From PALSA-1355 sp031400775 (lineage in GTDB: Bacteria; Planctomycetota; Planctomycetia; Pirellulales; PALSA-1355), in assembly GCA_031400775.1 (NCBI GenBank), contig JANNQN010000201.1, positions 1 through 18,177 of the forward strand: DNA of 18,177 bases, given 5' to 3'. Under the pieces are notes generated by a model that was given only the letters and a program-made list of their open reading frames with translations, was not told the DNA's origin and made no database searches. The translations under genes were made by a program, and so were the position numbers. Positions 12,267 to 18,177 of this stretch are shown here, one piece after another. Positions within the stretch are counted from its first letter, which is position 1, and each line of letters begins with the position of its first letter.

Positions 12267-14330
12267 CCGCCCGCGACGCTCGCGCGCCCGTTGCAGGCTA
12301 TTGGCGGCGCCGGGCAGATTCGGATCGAGCTTGAGGGCCGCTTCGAATTCGCGGATGGCGGCGTTATGGCGGCCGCGCTTGGCCAGCACGGCGCCCAGCA
12401 GGTAATGGGCTTTGGCGCTTTTGGGATCGATTCGCACAGCCTCGGCAAGTTGTTCGCCGGCCTTTTCCACGTCGCCCGAGGTGAACAGCGCGCTGCCCAA
12501 GTCCTCGCGATAGGCAGCGCTCGAAGGCTGTAGCGCGACGGCCTGCTCGAGATGGACCAGGGCCTCGGCGAGCTTGCCCTGCAACGAGAGCATCGCGCCC
12601 AGCCCGTGCTGCGCCTCGGGATCGAAAGGCGTGATGGCCAAGGCCCGCCGCACCTCGTCGATGCCGGCTTCGCTATCGCCTCGCTTGGACAATGCCAACC
12701 CGTAGTTGTAGATCGCGCGGGAATTATCTGCGCGGAGCTCGATGGCCTGCCGGAAGAGATCGATCGCTTCATCGAGGTTTCCTTTTTTGGCCAGCAACAC
12801 GCCGAGCCGCACAAGCGCGTCGGCCCGCGCCACGTCGTGCAACGGATCGGCCAGAGCCTGGCGAAACTCGGTTTCCGCCTCATCGGTCTGGCCGACGGTG
12901 ACGAGCGCGCTGGCAAGCCCGGTTCGCAGCCAGGGCTGCTCGGGGCTGAGCCGCACGGCTTCGCGAATCTCCTTGATGCCCTGGTCCGGTTTGCCTTGCG
13001 TCAGCAGCGACTCTCCCAAATTGAATCTCGCGGCCCACGAGGTCGTATTCTTGGCCAGCGTGTCTTCGTAGAGCGTGACGAGGTCGCGATACGCGCGCGT
13101 GCGCTCCTGCGAGATGGCGCTCAAGATTAGCAACACGCCACCGGCCGCCAACACGCGCAGCGGCGAATCGGCCGACGTCCAGCGTTCGAACGCCACTGCG
13201 CCGGCAGCGGCCGCCAAGGCCACCAGTGCAATGCTGGCGTGATACTGGAAGTGATCGGCGACGAACGAAAACCGGAAGGGATAGACGTTGAAATAGCCCA
13301 GTGCCGGCAGCAACACGCCGCCGAAGATCAGCGCCGCGGCCAGCGGCCCCCGGCCAATCCGCTTTCGCGCCAACCACAACACCACCAGCACCGCCACCGC
13401 GGAGAGCGGAAACAAATATTGCCACCAGACTCCGGAGTCGATCGTCCAGCGATGGTAGAAGAAGATTAGTGGGTAGGGAAAAAACAGCTTGCCGGCATAA
13501 AACCACAGGGCGCGGCCCGCGATCAGCGTTCGCTCGGCAAACGACAGGTCCCACTCCGGTCCCACCGCGCCGACGTGCGTCTGCTCCATCCACACGGTCA
13601 CATAGGCCAGCGCCAGCCCAACCGCGAAGAAAGGCAGCAGCGGCGCCGCGTCGCGCCACGAAATCCGCCCGCGCTTCCACCAGCAAATCACCAATAGCAC
13701 GGCGGGCACGCTGGCTGTGACGGTCTTGCTCAGCAGGGCCCCCAAGAACAAAACAAGCGACAATGCGTACCAGCCCCAGGCACTGCGGCGCGATCGCGGT
13801 TTCGCCGTGGCGTCGTCCGGGGGATTGAAGCTCAGATAGGCCAATAGTGATCCCAGCGCCAGCGCGCACGAGAGCACGTTCTTGCGTTCGGTAACCCAAG
13901 CCACGCTCTCCACGGCCACCGGATGCACCGCAAAGATCGCGGCCGCCAGCCAGGCCCCGGGCACCGCAAGCCGCACGAGCAGTCGCCAAATCAGAATCGC
14001 GCTACCGATGTGCAGCGCCAGATTCGTCAGGTGGTAGCCGGTCGGATAGAGGCCCCAGGCGTGATACTCGAGCCAGAACGACGTATGCACCAGCGGATAG
14101 TACTGCGGCACCGCCCCGAGCCGAAACCAGATGTTCTTCAGCCCATCGAGGGTCCGCAACTGAACGTTGTTCTGGACGTAGGCGTCGTCGTCCCAGATGA
14201 ATCCATTGTTCAACGTCGGCCAATAGACAATCGCGGCCAGTACCACGAGCGCCGCGCCCCATTTCAGCCAGGTCCAATCAGTCGCTTGCGGGGCCACGGT
14301 TGCGGGACTCGCCGGTATCGTCGAATGCAT
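12255..14330 (-). CDS. Membrane protein with C-terminal TPR repeats (TMTC-like, GT-C fold)
   Basis: 691 residues in two parts. Residues 1 to about 405 form a polytopic membrane domain. FIWDDDAYV at 44-52 is the acidic first-loop motif typical of GT-C transferases. PLVHTSFWLEYHAWG, GYHLTNLALHIGSAI, FAVHPVAVESVAWVTERKN, LLSKTVTASVP and YPFRFSFVADHFQYHAS resemble the TMTC-type O-mannosyltransferase-like family. Residues of about 430-685 are about seven tetratricopeptide repeats in tandem (for example AIYNYGLALSKRGDSEAGID and AHYLLGAVLAKRGRHNAAI), a protein-interaction scaffold. A role in protein or envelope glycosylation is inferred from the fold only. The ATG at 14330 has no obvious ribosome-binding site; a TAGAAT -10-like hexamer lies at 14430-14435 on the minus strand. 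Convergent with the GT-C gene at 10059, overlapping its last 12 bp. Confidence 0.8.
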   Translation of the reverse strand: MHSTIPASPATVAPQATDWTWLKWGAALVVLAAIVYWPTLNNGFIWDDDAYVQNNVQLRTLDGLKNIWFRLGAVPQYYPLVHTSFWLEYHAWGLYPTGYHLTNLALHIGSAILIWRLLVRLAVPGAWLAAAIFAVHPVAVESVAWVTERKNVLSCALALGSLLAYLSFNPPDDATAKPRSRRSAWGWYALSLVLFLGALLSKTVTASVPAVLLVICWWKRGRISWRDAAPLLPFFAVGLALAYVTVWMEQTHVGAVGPEWDLSFAERTLIAGRALWFYAGKLFFPYPLIFFYHRWTIDSGVWWQYLFPLSAVAVLVVLWLARKRIGRGPLAAALIFGGVLLPALGYFNVYPFRFSFVADHFQYHASIALVALAAAAGAVAFERWTSADSPLRVLAAGGVLLILSAISQERTRAYRDLVTLYEDTLAKNTTSWAARFNLGESLLTQGKPDQGIKEIREAVRLSPEQPWLRTGLASALVTVGQTDEAETEFRQALADPLHDVARADALVRLGVLLAKKGNLDEAIDLFRQAIELRADNSRAIYNYGLALSKRGDSEAGIDEVRRALAITPFDPEAQHGLGAMLSLQGKLAEALVHLEQAVALQPSSAAYREDLGSALFTSGDVEKAGEQLAEAVRIDPKSAKAHYLLGAVLAKRGRHNAAIREFEAALKLDPNLPGAANSLQRARERRGRSTP

Positions 14331-14477
14331 GGCTGGGTCCGCTCGTCGCGCGAAGCAAAGGTATTCTCAACACGCCCAGGCCCGCGGCCGCCAGTCGACC
14401 GCGATTTTCCAGGGCTTCAGCTCGCGGCGATTCTATCCTAACCGCCGACGAATCGCACGGCCAACCGCGACAATCGC

Positions 14478-14864
14478 CTAACCCCCGCGCGGCTTCGGTC
14501 GGCTGGCCTCTTCCAGCCGGGCACGAACTTCCGGCAGCGGATAGTCGATAATCGGCAAATCCAGATGGGCAACTTCTCGCAGCCGGCGAAAACCGCGCGA
14601 GACCAGCGACTCGCGCTCGCGCACATAGGCCGCGTCGAGAAGCCGCTTGTCGAAATCGCCCTCGATCGTGACGGGCTCGAACTCGGCGTCGACGATGAAT
14701 TGCGCCAATACCGGGTTGCAGCGAATGTGCCGCTCGCGCGTGGTGTGCAACGTCTCGGGATCCAAGAGTCCGATCACGAAGCGCAGATACAGATCGCTGT
14801 CGGTGATCTCTTCGACGTCACCGCCGCACACGTCGCACAGGTAACCTTCTTCGCATTTGGCCAT
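14478..14864 (-). CDS. Small conserved-looking protein with CxxC...HxxC putative zinc site
   Basis: 128 residues, no enzyme family recognised. The N-terminus (MAKCEEGYLCDVCGG) has Cys4, Cys10 and Cys13. RERHIRCNPV supplies His46 and Cys49, so Cys10/Cys13/His46/Cys49 could bind one metal ion. The middle (TDSDLYLRFVIG) and the stretch AQFIVDAEFEPVTIEGDFDK look like an ordered domain; the C-terminus RLEEASRPKPRGG looks flexible. It resembles short planctomycete proteins of unknown function, from memory rather than a search. It lies 105 bp downstream of dapB on the same strand, separated by a G-rich inverted repeat. No Shine-Dalgarno sequence precedes the ATG. Function unknown. Confidence 0.75.
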   Translation of the reverse strand: MAKCEEGYLCDVCGGDVEEITDSDLYLRFVIGLLDPETLHTTRERHIRCNPVLAQFIVDAEFEPVTIEGDFDKRLLDAAYVRERESLVSRGFRRLREVAHLDLPIIDYPLPEVRARLEEASRPKPRGG

Positions 14865-14870
14865 TGGAGG

Positions 14871-14966
14871 TTAGGGGCTGGGGATTAGGGGCTGGGGGTT
14901 GGGATTACGGAATTGCGGGACTATCTTACGTCGTCTCCAGCCCCCAAACCCCAACCCCCAGCCCCC
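14871..14966. repeat. G-rich tandem and 16-bp inverted repeat with G-quadruplex potential on both strands
   Basis: Two imperfect copies of a 14-mer (TTAGGGGCTGGGG plus A or G) occupy 14871-14898. On the plus strand, G-tracts at 14874, 14880, 14888 and 14894 are spaced by 2, 4 and 2 bases. GGGGCTGGGGGTTGGG (14888-14903) is exactly complementary to CCCAACCCCCAGCCCC (14950-14965) across a 46-nt spacer. Four C-tracts at 14941-14966 give a second quadruplex motif on the minus strand. The element fills the gap between dapB and the small CxxC gene. Confidence 0.85.
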
Positions 14967-14969
14967 ACT

Positions 14970-15773
14970 TCATATTCCCAACACATCATTCATGTTGTAC
15001 AGCCCGGGCTTCTTGCCGGCCAGAAACTTGGCGGCGGCCAGCGCGCCGTGCGCATAACAATCGCGGCTGCTGGCTCGCACGGAAAGCTCGATCGTCTCGC
15101 CCAGCAGTCCGAAGACGATCGTGTGCTCGCCCGGATTGTCGCCCACGCGCAGGGCATGATAGCCAATCTCGCCGTGCGGACGCTGTCCAGGCCGGCCCGA
15201 GCGACCGTGACGCACATCGGCCTGTCCCATCACGCCGGAAATGATCTCGCCGAAGCGCAGCGCCGTGCCGCTGGGCGCGTCTTCCTTGAAGCGATGGTGC
15301 CGTTCGATGATCTCGACGTCGACTCCCGACGGGTGATCGGCCAGCGCTCGGGCGGCGATCTCGGCCAGCTTCATAGTCAGGTTCACGGCCAGGCTCATGC
15401 TGGGCGACCACAGCAGCGGAATCTGCCGCGCGGCGTCGCGGATCTGCTGTTGCTGGTCGGCTGCCAATCCCGTGGTGGCAATCACGAGCGGAATTTTTTT
15501 GGCCAGGCAGAGGGCCAGGATCGCGCCGGTTGCCTGCGGGACCGAAAAGTCGATCGCCACGTCGACGTCCGGCGCGAGCGCGACCGAGAGCGGAATCCCG
15601 AGCGCGCCGACCCCGGCCAGCGTGCCGGCGTCCTCGCCCAATTTGGGATGGGCCGCGTGCTCGATCGCGGCGACCAGCTTCAACTGGGGATCGGCGCTGG
15701 CCAGAGCCACGAGCCGCAGTCCCATGCGACCGGCGGCGCCATTGATTGCAATGCGAATAGCCATCCTCGACAT
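14970..15773 (-). CDS. dapB: 4-hydroxy-tetrahydrodipicolinate reductase
   Basis: NAD(P)H-dependent reductase of the diaminopimelate/lysine pathway. The 267-residue product has the dinucleotide-binding NGAAGRMG (11-18), AIDFSVPQA (74-81) and IATTGL (98-103). The catalytic segment is IERHHRFKEDAPSGTA (156-171), with the His pair and Lys163. The C-terminal block GLYNMNDVLGI is also typical. Length fits the family (E. coli 273). An upstream in-frame ATG at 15812 would add 13 residues, but AGGAG sits just before the ATG at 15773 and the Rossmann fold begins right after, so that start is chosen. A further ATG lies at 15764. DapA activity would be needed upstream in the pathway; the aldolase at 8843-9865 lacks the canonical DapA Arg. 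Confidence 0.95.
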   Translation of the reverse strand: MSRMAIRIAINGAAGRMGLRLVALASADPQLKLVAAIEHAAHPKLGEDAGTLAGVGALGIPLSVALAPDVDVAIDFSVPQATGAILALCLAKKIPLVIATTGLAADQQQQIRDAARQIPLLWSPSMSLAVNLTMKLAEIAARALADHPSGVDVEIIERHHRFKEDAPSGTALRFGEIISGVMGQADVRHGRSGRPGQRPHGEIGYHALRVGDNPGEHTIVFGLLGETIELSVRASSRDCYAHGALAAAKFLAGKKPGLYNMNDVLGI

Positions 15774-15777
15774 GACG

Positions 15778-15782
15778 CTCCT
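15778..15782 (-). promoter_or_regulatory. Ribosome-binding site deciding the dapB start
   Basis: On the minus strand AGGAG stands 4 nt before the ATG at 15773. The spacing is short but this is the only good site nearby, and it argues against the longer frame from 15812. Confidence 0.55.
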
Positions 15783-15810
15783 AGAAGGTGAAAAGTTCGC
15801 CGGGAGGTCC

Positions 15811-15816
15811 ATTATG
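15811..15816 (-). promoter_or_regulatory. Possible -10 of the dapB promoter
   Basis: CATAAT on the minus strand differs from TATAAT at one base and would start transcription about 30 nt ahead of dapB. No convincing -35 is present. Confidence 0.25.
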
Positions 15817-15900
15817 CCCGGCCGCCGGCGCGCGATCCATGGGCGGAAAGTGCGGGGAATGGCATAGGCTCAGGCCATCATCGGGTTTTAGTTTAACTCG

Positions 15901-15906
15901 TATAAT
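15901..15906 (+). promoter_or_regulatory. Orphan consensus -10 hexamer
   Basis: TATAAT matches the vegetative -10 consensus exactly in an otherwise GC-rich region. The -35 area (TCATCG at 17 bp) is poor. Nothing obvious is encoded downstream on the plus strand until 16333, 430 bp away. Confidence 0.25.
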
Positions 15907-15944
15907 TGCATCCCGGGTTGAAGCGCAGCAGCACGCGGCACTGA

Positions 15945-16082
15945 TTAGCTGCTGAACTCGCGTGGGTCACCTAGCGATTGGCGGGGCGTTTCAAGCACAA
16001 GGGCGTAATTGCGCCGCCATGGAATCGGCATCTTGGCGAACAGGGCATCGAGCAGGGCTAGGGTCAAGTCTCGGCTGTTCAT
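15945..16082 (-). CDS. Possible 45-residue protein or gene remnant
   Basis: ATG at 16082 to TAA at 15945 encodes 45 residues beginning MNSRDLTLALLDALFAKMP and continuing IPWRRNYALVLETPRQSLG. The same frame stays open upstream through a further 47 codons (including KSLKHSWREVWPQPFLGIPQ and LTIHPYTTA) back to a TAG near 16222. The 92-codon open stretch has protein-like composition, with Trp, Tyr and Phe. There is no Shine-Dalgarno sequence at the ATG and no family I recognise. It could be a small gene with a non-ATG start, a decayed gene, or chance. Confidence 0.25.
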   Translation of the reverse strand: MNSRDLTLALLDALFAKMPIPWRRNYALVLETPRQSLGDPREFSS

Positions 16083-16332
16083 GGCCGTAGTGTACGGATG
16101 GATAGTTAGTTGAGGAATGCCCAAAAATGGTTGCGGCCAGACTTCCCGCCAACTATGCTTCAGTGACTTCGCGCCCTCTCGTCCGAGTGCCGCTCGCCAA
16201 ACGACCGATTTGCGTTTGACCTTCTAACTGCGGCTTCCCGATTGCGCCAGTGTCGGTCGCAGCCGGGGATTTACAATATTCGCCTCTCAGCGGTTCATTG
16301 CATCAGACCCGAATTGTAGTTCAGCCACCCCA

Positions 16333-17016
16333 GTGAGATTTCAATTGAACCACTACGTCCGCGTTATCGCAGCGAGTCTTGTCATCCAGCTTGTCGCCAC
16401 AACAGTCCTCTATGCGGCACCGTTGGCCGTCTTTCGCCTTCAAGTTGAAGATATTAACGACATCCCAATTGACACAGTGAATTTGGGTCAGGACTTTCAG
16501 TTGGCCGCTTACGTAAAGGATATTCGTAGTCCACCGTCAGACTCCCCCGGCGTTTGGGGCGCAATCGCAAACGTCGCGTACTTGCCCGGGCGCGTTTCGA
16601 TTACTTCGCTACCTCCGAACCCCGGCGCTGACCCTGGAGATTTCGGTGATCCCGGCATCGAGTGGGGAAGCTATTTCGCCGAAGGCTTTCGAGTTGGAGA
16701 TTTGAGCACGCCGGGGCAGATTATGGCGGCTGGAGCGTTGTCGCTTAAGTTTGCACCAGCGGGGCTCAGTGAAATCTCGTTGTGGAAAATCAAGATTCAC
16801 ACCTCAACGTTGGGAACAGCGACGTTCAGTCCGACTTTTTCTCCCCACCCTGACGTGGCAACTTATTTCATCGATTTGGGAAACACCCCGCTGACCGCCG
16901 ATCAGATTCAGTTCATCGGCGACAGTGTGGCGATTGTGGTCCCCGAGCCCTCTAGCTTCGTCCTCGCCGCGCTGGGCCTTATCGGCCTGGTTATCTGGCG
17001 CCGGCGGAAGCTGTGA
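16333..17016 (+). CDS. PEP-CTERM sorting-domain protein with cohesin-like domain
   Basis: Secreted protein of 227 residues. The N-terminal signal sequence (VRVIAASLVIQLVATTVLYAA, cleavage near 29) precedes a beta-rich domain, VNLGQDFQLAAYVKDIR... to IQFIGDSVAIV. This domain resembles the cohesin-like modules of planctomycete surface proteins (a FTL-AYVQD-R pattern). The C-terminus is a textbook PEP-CTERM: VPEPSSF at 203-209, a hydrophobic helix to 221, and RRRK. Exosortase-type enzymes recognise this tag and process the protein for the cell surface or extracellular matrix; no exosortase is in the window. It begins at GTG without a ribosome-binding site; a TTG at 16345 is an alternative. Codon use is more AT-rich (TTT, CAA, ATT) than in the housekeeping genes. 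The gene stands alone, convergent with thrC. Confidence 0.88.
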   Translation: MRFQLNHYVRVIAASLVIQLVATTVLYAAPLAVFRLQVEDINDIPIDTVNLGQDFQLAAYVKDIRSPPSDSPGVWGAIANVAYLPGRVSITSLPPNPGADPGDFGDPGIEWGSYFAEGFRVGDLSTPGQIMAAGALSLKFAPAGLSEISLWKIKIHTSTLGTATFSPTFSPHPDVATYFIDLGNTPLTADQIQFIGDSVAIVVPEPSSFVLAALGLIGLVIWRRRKL

Positions 17017-17045
17017 GCCTCCCCGATTGCTCGCACGGCTAGCGG

Positions 17046-18177
17046 CTAGCTGTAGAGCTGAATCGCTTTGACGATCTCATCGAGCTCGTTGGGCACGGCG
17101 ACGGCCCGATTGGCGAAAGCGGCCCGCTTGACGCCCCGGCTGCCCAACACCTTGTTGAATTGTTCCTGGTCGGTGGTGTGATAGGCCACCGTGGCAGTGG
17201 GATCCTTGAGCTGATGGCCGGTGAGAATGCAGACCACGCGCTCGTCGGGCCCGATCACGCCCTCGGATACCAGCAGCTTCGCCCCGGCCACGCTGGCGGC
17301 ACTGGCCGGCTCGCAGCCCAATCCGCCCGCGCCCACCTGGGCCTTGGCATCCAAAATCTCCTGATCGTTGACCTCGCGCACCACGCCGCGGCAAACTTCC
17401 AGCGCTCGCAGGCACTTATCGAGATTCACCGGGCGGTTGATTTCGATGGCGCTGGCGATCGTCGAGGCCCGTCGCTGTTTGGCGTCCAGTTCGCGGTAGT
17501 AGCCCTCGGTGATCGACTGGTCGGGCCGGCCGCCGTTCCAACGCAGGCCGCGCCGCTCGAACAACTCGTAGAGTGTGTTGGCCCCGGCGGCGTTGATGAC
17601 AGCCAGCCGGGGCACGCGATCGATCAGGCCGATTTCGCGCAATTCGGAAAATGCCTTGCCGAAGGCGCTCGAATTGCCCAAGTTTCCGCCCGGCACCACG
17701 ATCCAGTCCGGCACCTGCCAGCGCAGAGCTTCGAGCACCCGGTACATGATCGTCTTTTGGCCTTCCAGACGAAACGGATTGACGCTGTTGACCAGGTAGA
17801 TGCCCAGTTGCTTGGAGACTTCCTTGACCCGGGCCATGGCGTCGTCGAAGTCTCCGGCAATCTGCATGGTCAGCGCCCCGTAGTCGAGGGCCTGCGACAG
17901 CTTGCCGTAGGAGATCTTGCCGGAGCCGATGAAAATGACGGCCTTCATCAACCGCGTCACCGAGCAATACAGGGCCAGCGAGGCGCTAGTGTTTCCGGTC
18001 GAGGCGCAGGCCGCCCGCTTGGCGCCGATGGTATGGGCGTGCGTGAAGGCCGCCGACATGCCGTTGTCCTTGAAGCTGCCCGAGGGATTCAGACCCTCGT
18101 ATTGCAAAAACAGATTGCCCGGCTTGAGGCCGACGAACTTGCCGACGGGCGTCGACGGCTGCAGCAAGGTCTGCCCC
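17046..18177 (-). CDS. thrC: Threonine synthase (5' end beyond the window)
   Basis: PLP-dependent enzyme converting O-phosphohomoserine to threonine. At least 376 residues are present, and the frame remains open to the right edge (GQT-LLQPSTPVGK), so the true start lies outside. The TTG at 18167 is internal. The cofactor Lys is in EGLNPSGSFKDNGM (Lys codon 18069-18071). ACASTGNTSASLA matches the family's substrate loop, and PGGNLGN is the phosphate-binding loop of fold-type II enzymes. NPFRLEGQKT and ILTGHQLKDP are also typical of threonine synthases. It is convergent with the PEP-CTERM gene, 29 bp apart. With dapB it represents the aspartate family of amino acids, but the two genes are not in one operon. 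Confidence 0.94.
   Translation of the reverse strand, partial: GQTLLQPSTPVGKFVGLKPGNLFLQYEGLNPSGSFKDNGMSAAFTHAHTIGAKRAACASTGNTSASLALYCSVTRLMKAVIFIGSGKISYGKLSQALDYGALTMQIAGDFDDAMARVKEVSKQLGIYLVNSVNPFRLEGQKTIMYRVLEALRWQVPDWIVVPGGNLGNSSAFGKAFSELREIGLIDRVPRLAVINAAGANTLYELFERRGLRWNGGRPDQSITEGYYRELDAKQRRASTIASAIEINRPVNLDKCLRALEVCRGVVREVNDQEILDAKAQVGAGGLGCEPASAASVAGAKLLVSEGVIGPDERVVCILTGHQLKDPTATVAYHTTDQEQFNKVLGSRGVKRAAFANRAVAVPNELDEIVKAIQLYS

Larger units (their letters stand above)
15817..16332. other. 516-bp region between dapB and the PEP-CTERM gene, largely non-coding
   Basis: Less GC-rich than the neighbouring genes. It contains a perfect plus-strand TATAAT at 15901-15906 with no clear downstream gene, a possible small minus-strand ORF (15945-16082) and TACAAT at 16272-16277, a possible -10 for the PEP-CTERM gene. 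No tRNA, transposase or known RNA was recognised. Confidence 0.55.

Noticed and set aside
15774..15812. N-terminal extension of DapB from the ATG at 15812
   Set aside because: The extra residues (MDLPANFSPSRSV) are not part of the Rossmann fold, and a Shine-Dalgarno sequence sits inside this stretch, directly before the ATG at 15773.
15880..15960. tRNA-like region
   Set aside because: CCCGGGTTGAAGC superficially resembles a T-arm, but the GGTTCRANYCC pattern and a cloverleaf could not be built.
17040..17054. Tandem GCTAGC palindromes between the PEP-CTERM gene and thrC
   Set aside because: Two overlapping hexamers without a T-tract or known site, partly within the thrC stop region. Too short to interpret.

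Overview
The window looks like a high-GC piece of a planctomycete chromosome, most likely a Pirellulales-type bacterium. The pointers are a BBP2-type outer-membrane porin, a cohesin-like PEP-CTERM protein, an ECF sigma factor, large GT-C and TPR membrane proteins, a small CxxC protein of a type I associate with planctomycetes, and a run of housekeeping genes (polA-coaE-rho-ribH-nusB-ftsY). This assignment rests on gene content read by eye, not on a database search.

Layout. (1) Positions 1 to about 117 carry the N-terminus of an ECF sigma factor on the minus strand. It abuts a polA that has lost its 5' half, so this is either a rearrangement or an assembly join. (2) Positions 89-5838, plus strand, form an information-processing and cofactor cluster: DNA polymerase I, dephospho-CoA kinase, Rho, lumazine synthase, NusB and the SRP receptor FtsY. 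Rho has a C-rich, G-poor leader of about 165 nt. (3) Positions 5839-7740 hold a structured leader, a highly expressed-looking porin gene and a textbook intrinsic terminator. (4) Positions 7740-8768 are a nitrogen-control segment. A near-perfect sigma-54 promoter is followed about 180 nt later by a second strong terminator, and then by a P-II (glnB) gene. The first transcript has no recognisable protein and is the best candidate here for an undescribed element: a small RNA or an attenuated leader. The P-II protein lacks the T-loop Tyr51. (5) Positions 8843-9865, minus strand, encode a DHDPS/NAL-superfamily aldolase that is not a canonical DapA. (6) Positions 10059-14330 hold two convergent, slightly overlapping genes for polytopic GT-C-fold membrane proteins, the second with C-terminal TPR repeats. 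(7) Positions 14478-15773, minus strand, hold a small putative zinc-binding protein and dapB. They are separated by a G-quadruplex-rich inverted repeat. (8) Positions 15774-17045 are less GC-rich and mostly non-coding, with a small hidden ORF and a PEP-CTERM protein. (9) Positions 17046 to the end, minus strand, are a 5'-truncated threonine synthase.

How the parts fit. Rho and NusB belong to transcription termination, and CoaE and RibH to CoA and flavin supply. FtsY delivers membrane proteins, of which the window encodes several. DapB and ThrC belong to two branches of the aspartate family. GlnB and the sigma-54 promoter point to nitrogen control between the porin and the aldolase. No CRISPR array, tRNA, rRNA, transposase or phage gene was seen.
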